Source: Sinohyriopsis cumingii (lineage: Eukaryota > Mollusca > Bivalvia > Unionida > Unionidae). From it: 64,000 nucleotides of DNA. This document shows, piece by piece, positions 10,317 to 21,200 of the stretch. The stretch is from positions 15,738,814 to 15,802,813 of the forward strand of contig CM068828.1 of NCBI GenBank assembly GCA_028554795.2, read 5' to 3'. The notes beneath the pieces are model-generated. The model saw only the letters and a program-made list of their open reading frames with translations, ran no database searches and was not told where the DNA came from. Numbering within the stretch: the first letter of the stretch is position 1; each line of letters starts with the position of its first letter. Both the position numbers and the translations under genes were made by a program.

Positions 10317-11121
10317 TTATTCCAGATCTCCTTTTATAGCAATGTTGACAGTGTAAAAATCCGACTTCCTGACGGGTAAATACTTAAGATGTACACCTTC
10401 GAGGTGAACGTGATAGGTGTTTCCACCTTCCTCGTCAGTGGTCGTGCCAGAATCAACTTTGAAAGGAATGACACGCAGTAACGGTACGGAGGTGTGACCC
10501 ACCATTTTGTACTCCACCACATCAAAGTACACACAAATCAAATTGAGAACTTTATTCAGTTCTACAGGGAATCGAAAATACTTCGCGAAATCTAAGTTGT
10601 TGGCGATGAATGGTACAGACTCACCTAGCTTAATCATTTTGACATTCCTACCAAAAATGTCAAACAATTCGGGACAAAATTGAATGGCCAACGTTTTTTT
10701 ATCTGGAAATTTCATAAGTAGGCGACGAGCTACTCTATGGCACTCCAGGGTGACACTGCATTAATCTGTCAGCAATCGTGTCCACCAAATTTTTACCGCT
10801 AAAATAATGGACTGCCGAAATTTTCACAGTATGGATGTACCGTGGAGTAGTGGGGGCTACTTGTAGTTTCTTAGAGTCATCTACAGTTGGATTTTTATCC
10901 AAGTACTCTTGCAAATGGGCATCTAGAACTTCAACCTCAAAAGTGTTTTGCTTTTCAGTGATGTTTTTGATTTGTGTAGGGTGAATCACTTCCCAATGGG
11001 CTTCGTGATCTAATTGGATAGCCTGAGGTAATTTGGCCGTGAAACAGCACAAGGTAATGCGGAGAAACACCTCCATGGAACTGTCACGGGATAGCGTCAA
11101 GTAAAATTGGTTGTTGTTCAT
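10317..11121 (-). pseudogene. Penton-like minor capsid protein
   Basis: Begins at 11121 with NNQFYLTLSRDSSMEVF, followed by a region ending in LDHEAHWEVIHPTQIKNI. This pattern (FY-TL-S start, P-I-L segment, W-EV) marks the widespread Polinton single-jelly-roll penton candidate. Two frames, 10735-11121 and 10317-10715, together give about 260 residues and are separated by a frameshift near 10720. The second half contains beta-strand-like alternation and ends in YTVNIAIKGDLE. Confidence 0.65.
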
Positions 11122-11346
11122 AATTCCAGAGTTCTGCTGTCCGAGGGTTCACACGAAGTCAGAGGAGTGTCTTAAAGAGGATTGTTATTGTTGGAGTGGC
11201 GACTGTTGGAAGGGTGACTGACAATGGACGCAAGGCTCCCATTGTTCCCGTTAGACGAGTATTTCAGGGAAGGATTGGGAAGAAGGTAACCGATGAAACT
11301 GCTAAGTAAAATGGTTCACAATTGCTCCAAACTCAAATTGGCAATG

Positions 11347-11520
11347 TCAGCACAGAAGACACAATACACCACAAAGATTCGGCAAAAAAGACGATTTGCG
11401 TTTTAGGCACAAGTTTTCTACACCACACTCACAAAAGGGTTGCTTTTGTAGATCTTGCAGAGAAGAACTGGGTGAAGGAGAGGTCACGGTTGTAGTGGCA
11501 GCTGAGGCTGTGTTGAAGGG
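11347..11520 (-). other. Short ORF of unknown meaning between penton-like gene and integrase
   Basis: A frame of about 58 residues, Ser/Thr-rich at first and Cys-rich at the end (FCECGVENLCLKRK). It could be a small metal-binding protein or a decayed gene end. The rest of 11122-11528 shows nothing I recognise. Confidence 0.25.
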
Positions 11521-11528
11521 CTTGATGG

Positions 11529-12653
11529 TCACTTCTTTTTATAGTCAATGACTTGCGAAGCGTCGATCGAAGAATCAAAACTGGGAGGATATAATTTCCA
11601 ACGTACTTTGACTTCTTTGACACGTCGTTTTCCAACTTTACGGGTTCTTCGTTCGAGAATGTTTTCGATGTCGTACGCTTCGTTTTCTTTTTCGGTTACA
11701 CCTTGTAACTCGGGCAAGTAAAACGTTACTTTTAACACTCCCCCGTTCTTGATGTCTTCCAATTTATAGACGTCAGGATGATGGTCACACACTCGTCCAG
11801 TGACGCGAAACAATTTAGTGGTCCAGTTGGGAAAGTAACCTTTGTCGAAAGTGCGTTTAGTTTTGCCACTGCGCACCCAATCTCCTGTTGCTAATACTCC
11901 ACCTTTCTTGGGGACTTCCATCATCGGGGACGTACCAAAACAGGCGCTCAAAAACAGTCACTTTGTTGTCGGTATTCACTTCTTGGGGCGCAGATCCGAT
12001 GTTCCAATGATAAGATTGGTTGTACGCTTGGATCAGATGAGGTAAGACGTCGATTTATTTAGAGAGTGTGTTGATGCGTAAAATATTTCTACATGCGTTC
12101 TTTCAAGGTGCGTTGAAAACGTTCCAAGATGCTGGCTTTGGTTTCGGGATTCCCGGTGGTGAAAAAATGAATGTCACGTTTCGTTAATTCTTTTTGGAAA
12201 GCTTGGTTCAGAAATTCGGTGCCTTTGTCGGTTGATATCAAAGAGGGTGACGACCACTTTGTTAAACACCAGTTGGAGGGCTCGCACTAGCTCACTGCTC
12301 GATTTGGAAGTCAATGGCACGACCAAAGCAAATTTAGAAAAGACGTCGATGACACAAAACAAATATTTGTAACCACGATTGTAAGTGGCCAAATGAGAGA
12401 CATCGGCTAAATCGGCTTGCCATTGATGATCGATGCCCTCCACTCGGGTGCGACTTCTGAGAAATGTTCGTCAAATGGGCTTGTGTATGGTGTCCGTGGT
12501 TTGTTCTTGTTCCCTGGAGACTTTTAAGTCGAGTTTTGACAGCCTGATACAATTTCTGAACTCTTCCGTAACCTGCAGGATGGGATGGTTCGTAATAAAT
12601 GTTGGTTAACACCTTCTCCGGTTTTTGTTAATAAGTCATCCACACTTCACTGA
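11529..12653 (-). pseudogene. INT: Integrase (DDE type) with C-terminal chromodomain
   Basis: The N-terminus contains IYYEPSHPAGYGRVQKLYQA, the zinc-binding-domain side of Polinton integrases. The catalytic triad is present: first Asp in HQWQADLADVSHL (codons 12408-12419), second Asp in STDKGTEF (12227-12229), Glu in SILERF (12122-12124). The last two are exactly 35 residues apart. The C-terminal frame 11529-11951 ends in a chromodomain-like strand (KEVKVRWKLYPPSFDSS). Frameshifts occur near 12440, 12250 and 12000, so the gene is broken although the active-site residues survive. The family inserts the element and makes 5-6-bp target duplications. Confidence 0.88.
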
Positions 12654-12928
12654 TGCTACTCTTTTTTCGTGTGGTATTTTCTTGGATTGTAATGCTTTGC
12701 GTGTCCGGTGAGCAATAGGTATCGGATAGGAGGATGTCTGAACAGGGGTAATTGGTTCTTGTTTCACTTATGTCTTTACCTTCCTTTTCTCTTCTGTGGA
12801 AGAAGGGGTGGCCATCATCTTTTTAATCCATCGAATTCTGGATGTAGGTGGTGTTGTTAATATACGTACGTTCTCTGGTGGTGTAGTTAACTTGCGTACT
12901 TTTTTGGTGGAGTTTGAAACTCTTCTTC

Positions 12929-13216
12929 TCATGTTTCTGTCGGGGTCACTGGGGGTAGTGGTGATTGACTTTTCATCAGGGTCTTAAAATCTTTCAGAGT
13001 CGGCTGAGATGTTTCGTCTACAGCTTTCTGGTGAAAGAGTTGCAGTCGTTGCAACACTTGACCGTATCGTTGCGATTTTTCCGTTTCTGACAAATTGCTT
13101 TGATCCATCAACGATTGCAGTTCATGTTGTAACTGGGAGATCACGGTCAAATGAGGATTTCGAGGTAAGTGAGGGGTATTCTTCTTGCCAACGATGGAAT
13201 TCCATCCTTCATATGT
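12929..13216 (-). pseudogene. Short coiled-coil protein upstream of integrase
   Basis: The well-formed part reads VISQLQHELQSLMDQSNLSE followed by a KSQRYGQVLQRLQLFHQ helix. This heptad-like pattern (short Leu-rich helix, SETEK turn, Tyr-rich helix) recurs in small genes of Polinton and adintovirus-like elements. A start at 13216 requires one frameshift. Role unknown. Region 12654-12928 shows only decayed coding-like sequence. Confidence 0.4.
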
Positions 13217-13499
13217 AAGGCACTAAATTCAGGTCACGCCCTTGAATCAGATTCTAAAGGTTAAAGCTGAGATCTTTTGACCCCTAAGACCTCCTATTAT
13301 CTTCTTGAGCGTTTTAATCTTTGATTCATCCCTAGTGAATTAGCAGCTTCAACAAGTCCTGTAATCAGGATGCCTATGGGACTTTGAGTATGGGGGCTAA
13401 CGACAAGTTGTATTAAAATCTTTTTCTTTTTATTGATGAGTACTTTCTTTTGGACCATCTGGCGAAGATCGTGTCGATGCTTGCCTAATCATTCTTTTT

Positions 13500-13790
13500 G
13501 ATGGGGAGACAAATGTATCGTGCCTTTCAAGACATTAAGACAACATTCGCACACGGTATCGACGACATCTTTGGAGACTGTTTGAATGATTTTGTTTTCG
13601 CATGGGTGAAGGGGCTTTGGACAGTACGGATATCACGTCCCAATGTTTTGCTAAATGGGGAGAAGTCTTTTCCTTCTCTTTCCTTTGGGGGTAGAAGAAG
13701 GATGGCTCCTGGGGGGGTGTCATCTTTGTTAGTTCCGGAGCACACAAAAAACGCACTTACGTCAATGACTTGGTACAAGTCCTTTTATTT
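13500..13790 (-). other. Hypothetical ORF, local paralogue of 13960-14200
   Basis: An open frame of about 83 residues including GAILLLPPKEREGKDFSPFS. Its nucleotide neighbourhood resembles that of 13960-14200 about 400 bp away: CACAAAAAAC, AAGTC(C)TTTTAT and GGGGTCTTTTC words recur in order. The two therefore look like a tandem gene duplication. No domain was recognised. Confidence 0.35.
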
Positions 13791-13959
13791 TGTTTGTTTT
13801 GTTTTTTGTTATTTATTTGTGTTTTTCGTTTTTTTTTTGGGGGGGGGGGCGGGGGGGGCTTATTTTTGGAGTAGGTCGAATGGTTTGTAACCATTCATTT
13901 TTACGATCTCTTTGACAATATCACCAAACAATTCTCTCCTTTTTTAGTTGCTTCTCTTT

Positions 13960-14200
13960 ATCTTTGGAAGATGGGGTCTTTTCTGGGGTAGACATCGATG
14001 CTTGGCTAAACGTTTTTCGGATGCGTGGTCCAACGACAAGACTGTCTTTTATGGGGATTTTTTTCGTTTTTGGACAGCAGAACTACGATGGTGGTGGTGG
14101 TGTGTACCTCCTGCAGATGACATCTTTTGGTGTTAAGGAGCACAAAAACACTGTTACCTAACGTTTTTCCCAAGTCTTTTATAGTGGAATGCGTCGCCAC
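13960..14200 (-). other. Hypothetical ORF, local paralogue of 13500-13790
   Basis: A frame of about 64 residues (DLGKTLGNSVFVLLNTKR, then VVLLSKNEKNPHKRQ), partly alignable with the 13500-13790 product: DLxxxxxxSVFV, then a LLPxK/LLSKxE motif. It continues past a stop into PSIDVYPRKDP. Decayed; function unknown. Confidence 0.3.
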
Positions 14201-14279
14201 TGTCTTTACATCGTATCAGCTTGATGACAGGCATCACGCATCGTGGAAGGCTTCGCAACTGACTAAATCGGGACAGTTC

Positions 14280-14765
14280 TTGATTGGATAAAGTCAGTAA
14301 ACTCTGTAACATACGCGATCTCTTTTGGACTTTGATTTTGGGTTCAGGTAGCAGCTGCCACTGAGGCTAAAGGAGGGTGTCACCGCTGGAGAAGTTCCTG
14401 GAGACAAATGTTTCCATATTTTCATCAAATTAGAAAGAACGGGTGTCAAATTGGGTTTGGCTTGCATCACTAGCAACGGGGAAGTGGAAGAATCCGAGGC
14501 TACTGGAGACGCAGGCACCGTCGTTGCAGGTCGTGGCTTGGAGTTGTAAAGTTGCATCCTCCCGAAGTGCCTCTCAGGCGGGAAGAAGCTGTTTTATTGG
14601 GTCTTTTCTGGGAGCTTTTCCTTTTCTGGGGACATTTCTTTTTTATGGGTTGTGACCTGGTCTTGAAACCACTGATCTTTTTCCTCAGGGTACGTTTGGG
14701 TCAGGAAGTGGCTTTTTTCTTGGGGAGGACTTTGGGGGCATTGGGATCAGAGTTTATGAGGTAGA
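14280..14765 (-). pseudogene. Very basic Lys/Arg/Pro/Ser-rich protein, possible core protein
   Basis: One minus-strand frame through about 14560-14765 is almost entirely basic (KTRSQPIKKKCPQKRKSSQ and similar), interrupted by stops. A second part (14294-14557) is Ser/Pro-rich (NLTPVLSNLMKIWKHLSPG) and ends KSKSKRDRVCYRV. The composition resembles protamine-like virion core proteins of adenovirus-related elements. That comparison rests on composition alone. Confidence 0.35.
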
Positions 14766-14799
14766 AAATGATGACACCTCCTGGATAACTGCTACCTCA

Positions 14800-15104
14800 A
14801 GGTTTCAAAATGATTTGCTTTTTGGTTTGAGTGTCGATGAGATGGATCGGCTAGTTGTGTCAAGGCTACTTTGTTTCTCTAAAAAAGGCGTTTGGTTTGA
14901 TGTGGAATGTGAATGATGCCATGCAGTAATTGACGTGCTGTCACCGTAAGCCATCGTAAGATGTCTTTGAGACTGGCTTCTAAAACAAGAGCACGTACTT
15001 GTGGATCTTTTTCGCGACTGATGCAGTACAAGGCACGAATCAATTTGACGGGAAGATAAGACCGAAGGGACGTCATATGTTGACGCTGTATGAGACAGAC
15101 CCAA
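14800..15104 (-). pseudogene. Hypothetical helical protein next to the ATPase
   Basis: The better coding frame (14879-15076) gives RSYLPVKLIRALYCISREKD, then ALVLEASLKDILRWLTVTAR. It is a helical, Leu-rich, 66-residue protein with a natural amino-acid mix; the overlapping Ser/Thr-rich frame is its shadow. It lies directly downstream of the ATPase gene. No family recognised. Confidence 0.4.
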
Positions 15105-15118
15105 AGTGTCCGTGGTTT

Positions 15119-15861
15119 TTATAGATTTTGTTTGTTATGTCGATGGGGACGTTTCACGACAGGCCCTCCGAAGGGGACGTGACACGGAAGGCCCTCTGTC
15201 TTGGCACCAGTGGTAAAACAAATGGGTACGAAATAGCAAATAATTGGGGCTGATAGTTTTAAATCTACTAGTAAATAGGCGCGTGGGGTTTGAGTGATTC
15301 GTACGCATGAGTCAGCCAAGGCGTTCCTAACTGTTAGGCTAAGATATGCACTTGCAATTTATCTGTAGGGTTTTTAAACAAGACCACGTAATGAGCATTG
15401 AGACTGATGCTGCGATGGGCTTTACTTTGTTGAGACAAACTGTGGGTTATATAAATGACACTGGCGCGTAAACCACAGTTTATTTTCGTCTTCGTCTTCT
15501 CCTAAGATGTCGTCGAAGATGACCATATGTGTTTGACTAGGGTTAGACACGACCCCGTCGTCTTCGCTAGGAATGCCTTCCACAACCAAGATGGAATCGC
15601 CTTGACTTTCTCGCAAGAGACTGTACGCCGCTTGCCACACTTTGTAACACCAAACCATCCACTGAGGTGGACGATCGATCAAATGATGTTCATGTTCGAT
15701 CAAACGTTTGACAATTGCGGTTGGCCTGAACCGCTAGGTCCGGCAATTAACATGTTAAAAGGATGGCGAAGATACAATGCCTCCCAACAAGCACGATCTA
15801 AGTGTTCGTCGTTGACTTTGAAAGTGAAAGAAGAGGGATCAAAGACGGCATAGGTAGTCAT
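15119..15861 (-). pseudogene. ATP: FtsK/HerA-type genome-packaging ATPase
   Basis: It starts at MTTYAVFDPSSFTFKV (ATG 15859-15861). A P-loop follows at 15718-15741, reading GPSGSGQP, so the Lys of the usual GxxGxGK(S/T) is Gln and the Ser/Thr is Pro. A Walker B segment MVIFDDIL and downstream helices occupy 15422-15703. The C-terminal frame 15119-15319 ends KRPHRHNKQN. About 247 residues in all, the normal length. A frameshift lies just after the P-loop (about 15705-15717) and another near 15320-15420. The altered P-loop Lys would abolish ATP hydrolysis in this family. Confidence 0.85.
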
Positions 15862-15877
15862 AGTAGTGCAGAGAATG

Positions 15878-16533
15878 TCACTTTTGACACGAAGACAGAT
15901 AAGACAAAAGTTTTGTATAAATTTTTCTGGACACGTTTATTGGAAGTTCAATTAGAACAACACGAAAGACAAAAATACGTAAAAGCCACAAGGTTAAGTA
16001 CAGCGATAAAATTCGCATCAAAACGATCAAAGTGAAATATAAACAAGTCACTGTACAACATGTTTTAGGTAACAATGTTGTCCTACGGACAGTGTGTAAT
16101 TTTCTTACAGTCTCTACATAGGACACTGTCACACAGGTGTCCTTCCGAAATGGTCTTTCGGGAATGTGCATGACAGTCCTGTCCTGAAGGGAATTGTTTT
16201 CCACGGTGACGAGTTCTTCATCTGACACTGTCCCTAACATGGGTTTAAATGTTACTTTGATCACTGGACATTTGAATTTAGGATCACAAATCTTGCGCAT
16301 AATTGGTCACTTCTTTGGTCCAAGCCTCGAAACCCCAAATTTTTCAGTCACGTACATCTGTCCAGTGAGGGTGTAAGTCACAAGCTACACACACATCGTC
16401 GCACACATCTTCAATACCTAAAAGTTGACGAATATCTTTTTTCCGTAGAGGTCGAGAAGAATACAAATGAAAGTGCGAGGCTTTTAACAGATTGAGTCTC
16501 TCGTGGACATTAAAAAGTACCACTTTCATATTT
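15878..16533 (-). pseudogene. Hypothetical Cys-containing protein
   Basis: Begins at 16529-16533 with MKVVLFNVHERLNLLKASHF, then IRQLLGIEDVCDDVCVACDL containing a CxxxCxxC cluster. It continues in shifted frames with KCPVIKVTFKPMLGTVSDEE and ends near 16090. The remainder to 15878 is low-complexity hydrophobic sequence and probably not coding. It sits between the ATPase and another small gene. Role unknown; the Cys cluster may bind metal. Confidence 0.35.
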
Positions 16534-16559
16534 TTTGGCGGTACCTCACTGTGAAGATT

Positions 16560-16754
16560 TTACAGATCCCACAAGGAATCTGATGGTAAACGAAATCTCA
16601 GAAAGCAAGTCACTAAGACACACAGTACACGATGACCCAAATTTATCGGATACAGTGCTGGTAATAACTGTTGGAATTCCTCCACTGTCTGAATACTGTC
16701 ATTGATTTCCTTCCACTGCAATCGTTCTATCACGAGTGATAAAGGTCGTGGCAT
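16560..16754 (-). CDS. Hypothetical 64-residue protein
   Basis: An intact short frame from ATG 16754 (MPRPLSLVIERLQWKEINDS) ending LRFRLPSDSLWDL. It sits 13 nt after the end of the upstream gene, fitting a compact gene cluster. No family recognised. Confidence 0.4.
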   Translation of the reverse strand: MPRPLSLVIERLQWKEINDSIQTVEEFQQLLPALYPINLGHRVLCVLVTCFLRFRLPSDSLWDL

Positions 16755-16766
16755 GGTAGTCTGTTT

Positions 16767-17190
16767 TTATACCTCTTTTTGTCGGATGTAATAAGTGTAC
16801 TTTTTGCACAAAACTGATCGTTCACCGTCATCGCATCCAAATCGTTTAGTCACTGGTTCACACGTCAAACATCGCACAGAATTTCCCTCTACAGACAAAA
16901 TGTGATAGTGTAAAAGATTTTGGTAATCCTTTAACTCTTCCGTTGGAATTCGATGTAGTATGACCACCTTGCAAGTAGTAGGATGAGTAGCCAACAAAGT
17001 CTTCTAGTCCTCGTCCAGTTCAACAATGTCTGACCAGTAGAACGTTTTCGAATGAATCAGTCCTCTTATGCCATTCAGGTGCCAGTGATTCCAACATCAG
17101 TGACCTAACAGATTCAATAGACTTTTCGTTGGACTTGTCTTTTGACCAACTCTCGGTAAATGGGTTCCAGAGGTAGATTCTGAATGTCCT
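16767..17190 (-). pseudogene. Tandem-duplicated unknown gene, copy 1
   Basis: The intact end reads HRIPTEELKDYQNLLHYHIL, then SVRCLTCEPVTKRFGCDDGE and an LCKKYTYYIRQKE tail, with two CxxC-like Cys sites. The upstream part is broken by stops. Nucleotide words (GACCAACTCTC, AGTCCTCTTAT, GTAAAAGATTTTGGTAATC) match copy 2 at 17216-17640 in the same order, so it arose by local duplication. Confidence 0.5.
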
Positions 17191-17215
17191 CTTCTAAACT
17201 ATACATTCATGGCAA

Positions 17216-17640
17216 TGTCTTTGTTTTGTTTGAAGTAATAAGTGCACTTTTTGCAGAACTGATCGTACTCCAGTAGCGAATTGAGATTTTTAGTCACTAG
17301 TTAGCACATTACACATCGCACAGGATTTTCTTCTACAGACAAAATTTGACAGCGTAAAAGATTTTGGTAATCATTTAACTCTTCCTCTGGAATTCGTTGT
17401 AGTACGATCATCATGTTAATAAAGGGATACGTAACCACCAAAGTATGCTGGTCCTCGTCTAGTTGAACAATGTCTGACCATTGGAACGTTTTCAAATGAA
17501 TAAGTCCTCTTATAACATTCAGGTACCAGTGGTTTCCAACATTGGTGACGTAACGGATGCAATTGTTTCTTGCCTTTCACTTGTATCTTGACCAACTCTC
17601 AGTAAATGCGTTCTCTCAACTCCACAGGCAAACCACGAAT
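17216..17640 (-). pseudogene. Tandem-duplicated unknown gene, copy 2
   Basis: Contains FQWSDIVQLDEDQHTLVVTY and QRIPEEELNDYQNLLRCQIL followed by PVRCVMC, clearly paralogous to copy 1 about 450 bp downstream. An LPVELRERIYWELVKIQ segment at its start overlaps the end of the 17599-17868 gene. It has frameshifts. Function unknown; the paired Cys suggest a small metal-binding module. Confidence 0.45.
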
Positions 17641-17868
17641 GTTCTCTTGTAACGTATCCATCCAGAGATTACTGAGATCGTCCCAGTAAAGGTAGATAAT
17701 GACAATCCATAGACCATTGAACATGTTCCAGGTAAGCCGAATCTTCTGCTCCCACTCGTGAAGTGACACACCGAGACTGAAACACTTGACTTTATCTCCT
17801 TTGCCGAAGTACATAAATCGGCTCTGGCTAATTCTTTGAGGGTATGTCCTCCAAGATATTTTGGCCAT
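17599..17868 (-). CDS. Hypothetical 89-residue protein
   Basis: An open frame from ATG 17868 (MAKISWRTYPQRISQSRFMY), continuing with an aromatic-rich segment (WNMFNGLWIVIIYLYWDDL) and ending LPVELRERIY. It overlaps the 3' end of the gene before it, in line with the tight minus-strand packing. No domain recognised; it may be fused to or read into the 17216-17640 gene. Confidence 0.4.
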   Translation of the reverse strand: MAKISWRTYPQRISQSRFMYFGKGDKVKCFSLGVSLHEWEQKIRLTWNMFNGLWIVIIYLYWDDLSNLWMDTLQENIRGLPVELRERIY

Positions 17869-18287
17869 TTTCGTCAGAACGTTTGGAATCGACTTTCAAA
17901 GTCGCAGTATTCAGGCAAACACACAGAGAACGAATATTCGCCTTTCCCAGGTTCATTTCGATGAGGGTACAATGACAGGAGCTTACTTGGGGTTGGATGA
18001 CATCCGTTGGATGGTAGCTGAATGGTTTCACGAGGAGGTTGACATCCACCATGAAAACCAGTAAAGAGTCCACGATAGCGAGTGGCATCGCTTTCGCATC
18101 TGTGAGGTTTGACACGCACATCATCAATTTCCATGGTGGGTGTAGTGGTACTAGTAGTCATAGTGAAGTTCTCATGATGTGGTGCTGAGTCGCTGAAGTC
18201 ACAGCGTACGGCATCCCTGCAATCGCAAGGCATATCATCGCACTCGAGTTTTCTCTCGCTTAATACTTGCTGTGAGAAAGGATTCAT
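17828..18287 (-). pseudogene. Hypothetical gene immediately after polymerase
   Basis: Starts at 18287 (MNPFSQQVLSERKLECDD, followed by a Cys-rich MPCDCRDAVRCDF segment) and continues in two alternating frames, so at least one frameshift is present. Its ATG overlaps the polymerase stop codon as ATGA, which supports both this start and the polymerase end. Function unknown. Confidence 0.4.
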
Positions 18288-21200
18288 CTTTTTCGCTTGG
18301 CGTTTGTATTCACAATGAAGTATCGGTCTTGAACGTTTTCCCCTTTATATGCTGGCCAATATCGGCGTGTCCGTAAAGTAAAGAAAAGTGACTGGGAAGC
18401 CGCTCTCGCTTGTGGTACACGATTTGATACACTTTTTCCAAAGGCCTACTGACGATTTGGTGTTTGGCTTAACGTACAATATTCTGAGACTAGTATGTGG
18501 TCACTTTAAAATTTGATCCTCTCCAGACCGCAAGGCTTCTTTCAGTACCCCAAAGTTCACCTCTTGACTGGTGCAATAATTGAGTCAATCCTTTGAGTTT
18601 ACACTCGGTGTGCACTTCTCCTTGTTGGTTCCGGTATTCGTAGCCGTAATTTTAGTACCGAAATTAGCAAACTGTATAATCTTGTTGTTGGGGTGCTGGT
18701 CCATCCAGGCGGCTAAACGGTCTCCTTCGATGTCAGGGTGCCGACGACACATGCGATCGACGCAGATGAAACTGTCCGTTTCAAAATACAGCACACGATC
18801 TCCTAACAGTTCTGCAACTTCGTACAACTTTAAGAGAGCATAGGCTGTCACCGAATGGTGACATTTCCAAATTCGTCAGCGTCTACAAAGTCCAGTTCAT
18901 CTTCGTAATTGACTAAGATCAAGTCCTCACGAAGAAAGTACACGTGTGTCATGTATTTGGTTTTGTCGTGAATCATCTGAAAGTAACGTGAAGGTTCTGT
19001 CAAATACTCCGTTTTGGGTAAACACGGTCGTTGTGCCATTTTTCCCCACAAGCAATTTTAACATCACTCTGCCAAACGATCGCCTTCCTTCGTTTTTCTC
19101 CACTTGGTCTAAAGCGATGCCTTCCTGCTCCAAGTATTTCTCATTGAATTTCTTTTGTTCTTCGTGAGTGTGGCATCAGGAAGGATAGCCGCTGACTTCT
19201 TGTTTCAGTTTCAAAAAGGCATCCAAGTAGTCTGCGAAAATGCCTTTCTGTGTCTCGTCACCGATGTGGTATTGTTCTGTCTTGGGAAGTGGTCAATTTC
19301 GCACACCTCTAACAATTGGTATCCCAGGACCAGAGCCTTAAACATTTCCACGCTGACCCACGTTCCTGTCAAGGCGCGTTCTTCCTGGGTGTGCTGATAA
19401 GGTCGGTCTTGGTTGCACGTTTCGGCAAACGTACGGCACATGGGAAACATCAGTTTTCCTTAGCAATGGTGAGGTAAAACGTGATGGTACAAGTCCGTGG
19501 GAGGGAAGACGTTGCACTTGACCAACCTCTCGTATTGTCGAATGTTTTCCAAATCAATGTGTTCGTCAGCAATTGCGGGTGCCCTGCGGAAAAGTGACAA
19601 TATTTGCACACGTAAGGATACAGTGAACACACGTCCAAGTATTTGATTTCTTCTCTTTTCTTCTCGTCAGCGTGGTGCAGTAAACATGTGACATTCGTCC
19701 TTCCTCCGTACAAACGGCCCCGTGGCTTTAGAGGGTCCACCAATTTGTAACTCTCCACCTTGCGTTTAAACTCGGGATCGGTTTTCAAACAGTGATCGTA
19801 CTTGTGTACCCACATTTCCACCTCTCGGCATCCTTGCTGTTCTAACTTCAAACATCGCTGAGAAGTAGCCTAGTACAAGTCTTCCATGGTCCTTTGTAAA
19901 ACCTGATTTTTAGTGCCAAGTTGAGGATAACAGATGGGTCATCCATGAAAGAATAGCCGTTAAACTCGTACACGATCTTAGGGTTTCCTAAGTCCCAACC
20001 ATCCACTGAATACCTTCTGGTTGTCTTTTCGCCTCCTCCGTTTCGGACATGTTGGATCCATTTGTTTTCCTTGTCGCACAAGTAATGTAGCCAGCGTAGG
20101 ACTTTGACCGAATATTGACGTTTGACAAAGTTCGTCGTTTGAGAGCTTCTGACAACCAGGGTGTTTTCGGGCATGAATCGTTGGCGGTACACTAAGGAAC
20201 ACGCTTTGGAAATGGTGCAGGTTTCTTTCAAAGGATCGATTCCTCCGTGCTCCATGAATAATTCTCGAAGTTTTCCACAGTAACGCCGTAAAATGTCTAC
20301 GTCGGAACGACTATGCTTTAATATGTCTTCCTGAAAGTAGAAGGGGTCTGAGGCGTAAGTCTAGTACCAAGCGTAGAAAGCTTCTCGTTGTTGGGTGCGC
20401 ACGTTGTCAGGGTCATAGTAGTGAGCCTCAGGCAAATGGGGTAAAACGGCGTGTTGATTGGTTTCGGTATTGAAAAAGTGCGGAAAATTACAAACGTTTT
20501 AGGTATTCGAATCAAAGGCATGGCCAAGTAACTTATCGAATCTTTAAATTGTGAGCCATCACCTTGGCATAGCGATGACAATCTCCGTAACGTTCGATAT
20601 CCTCTTGACTTCACGTCTTGCAGATGGGGTCTACGACCCATTGGGAGAAATCGGTCAGCGTGTTTAGTCCCCGAAATATTTTTCACGTCCTCTAGGAATC
20701 TTGCTACAGTGAGGGTAATGACTAAAGATAGATTCTTGGATGCACTTATCGCACGCTCAATGAGCCACGCAGAAAATAAAAATGTGAATGCCAGAATCTT
20801 GCATACATTCTAAATCGAAACAGATGAAATTCCCTTTGTCCTTCTTTTCATCTTCTTCGTGTTAGGGTTGGTATTTTTTAATGTAGCATTCGTGTTTCGA
20901 ATCCACGAGTTGGTGACAAAGGTGACATCGTTTTATTCCTGAACATAAGTGTGCCCTGGCATTATTGATACGTATGGCTTGTCCGCAAGTAGGGCACAAT
21001 TTCAGGAGTTGACAAACACTTTTCTGCTGTGAACTTTGCTTCTTCAGATGTTGTTGGTAACAGGTAGGACTGACAAAAGTACGCTGACAAGCAAGGCAAT
21101 GCACTCGTTCTTGTCCTTTTGTATCTTCTGTCTTTGAAATATTTGCATCGAATCAACAGATCTCCGCGCACATCTTGAAGGTTTACTTTCAACGTGTTTC

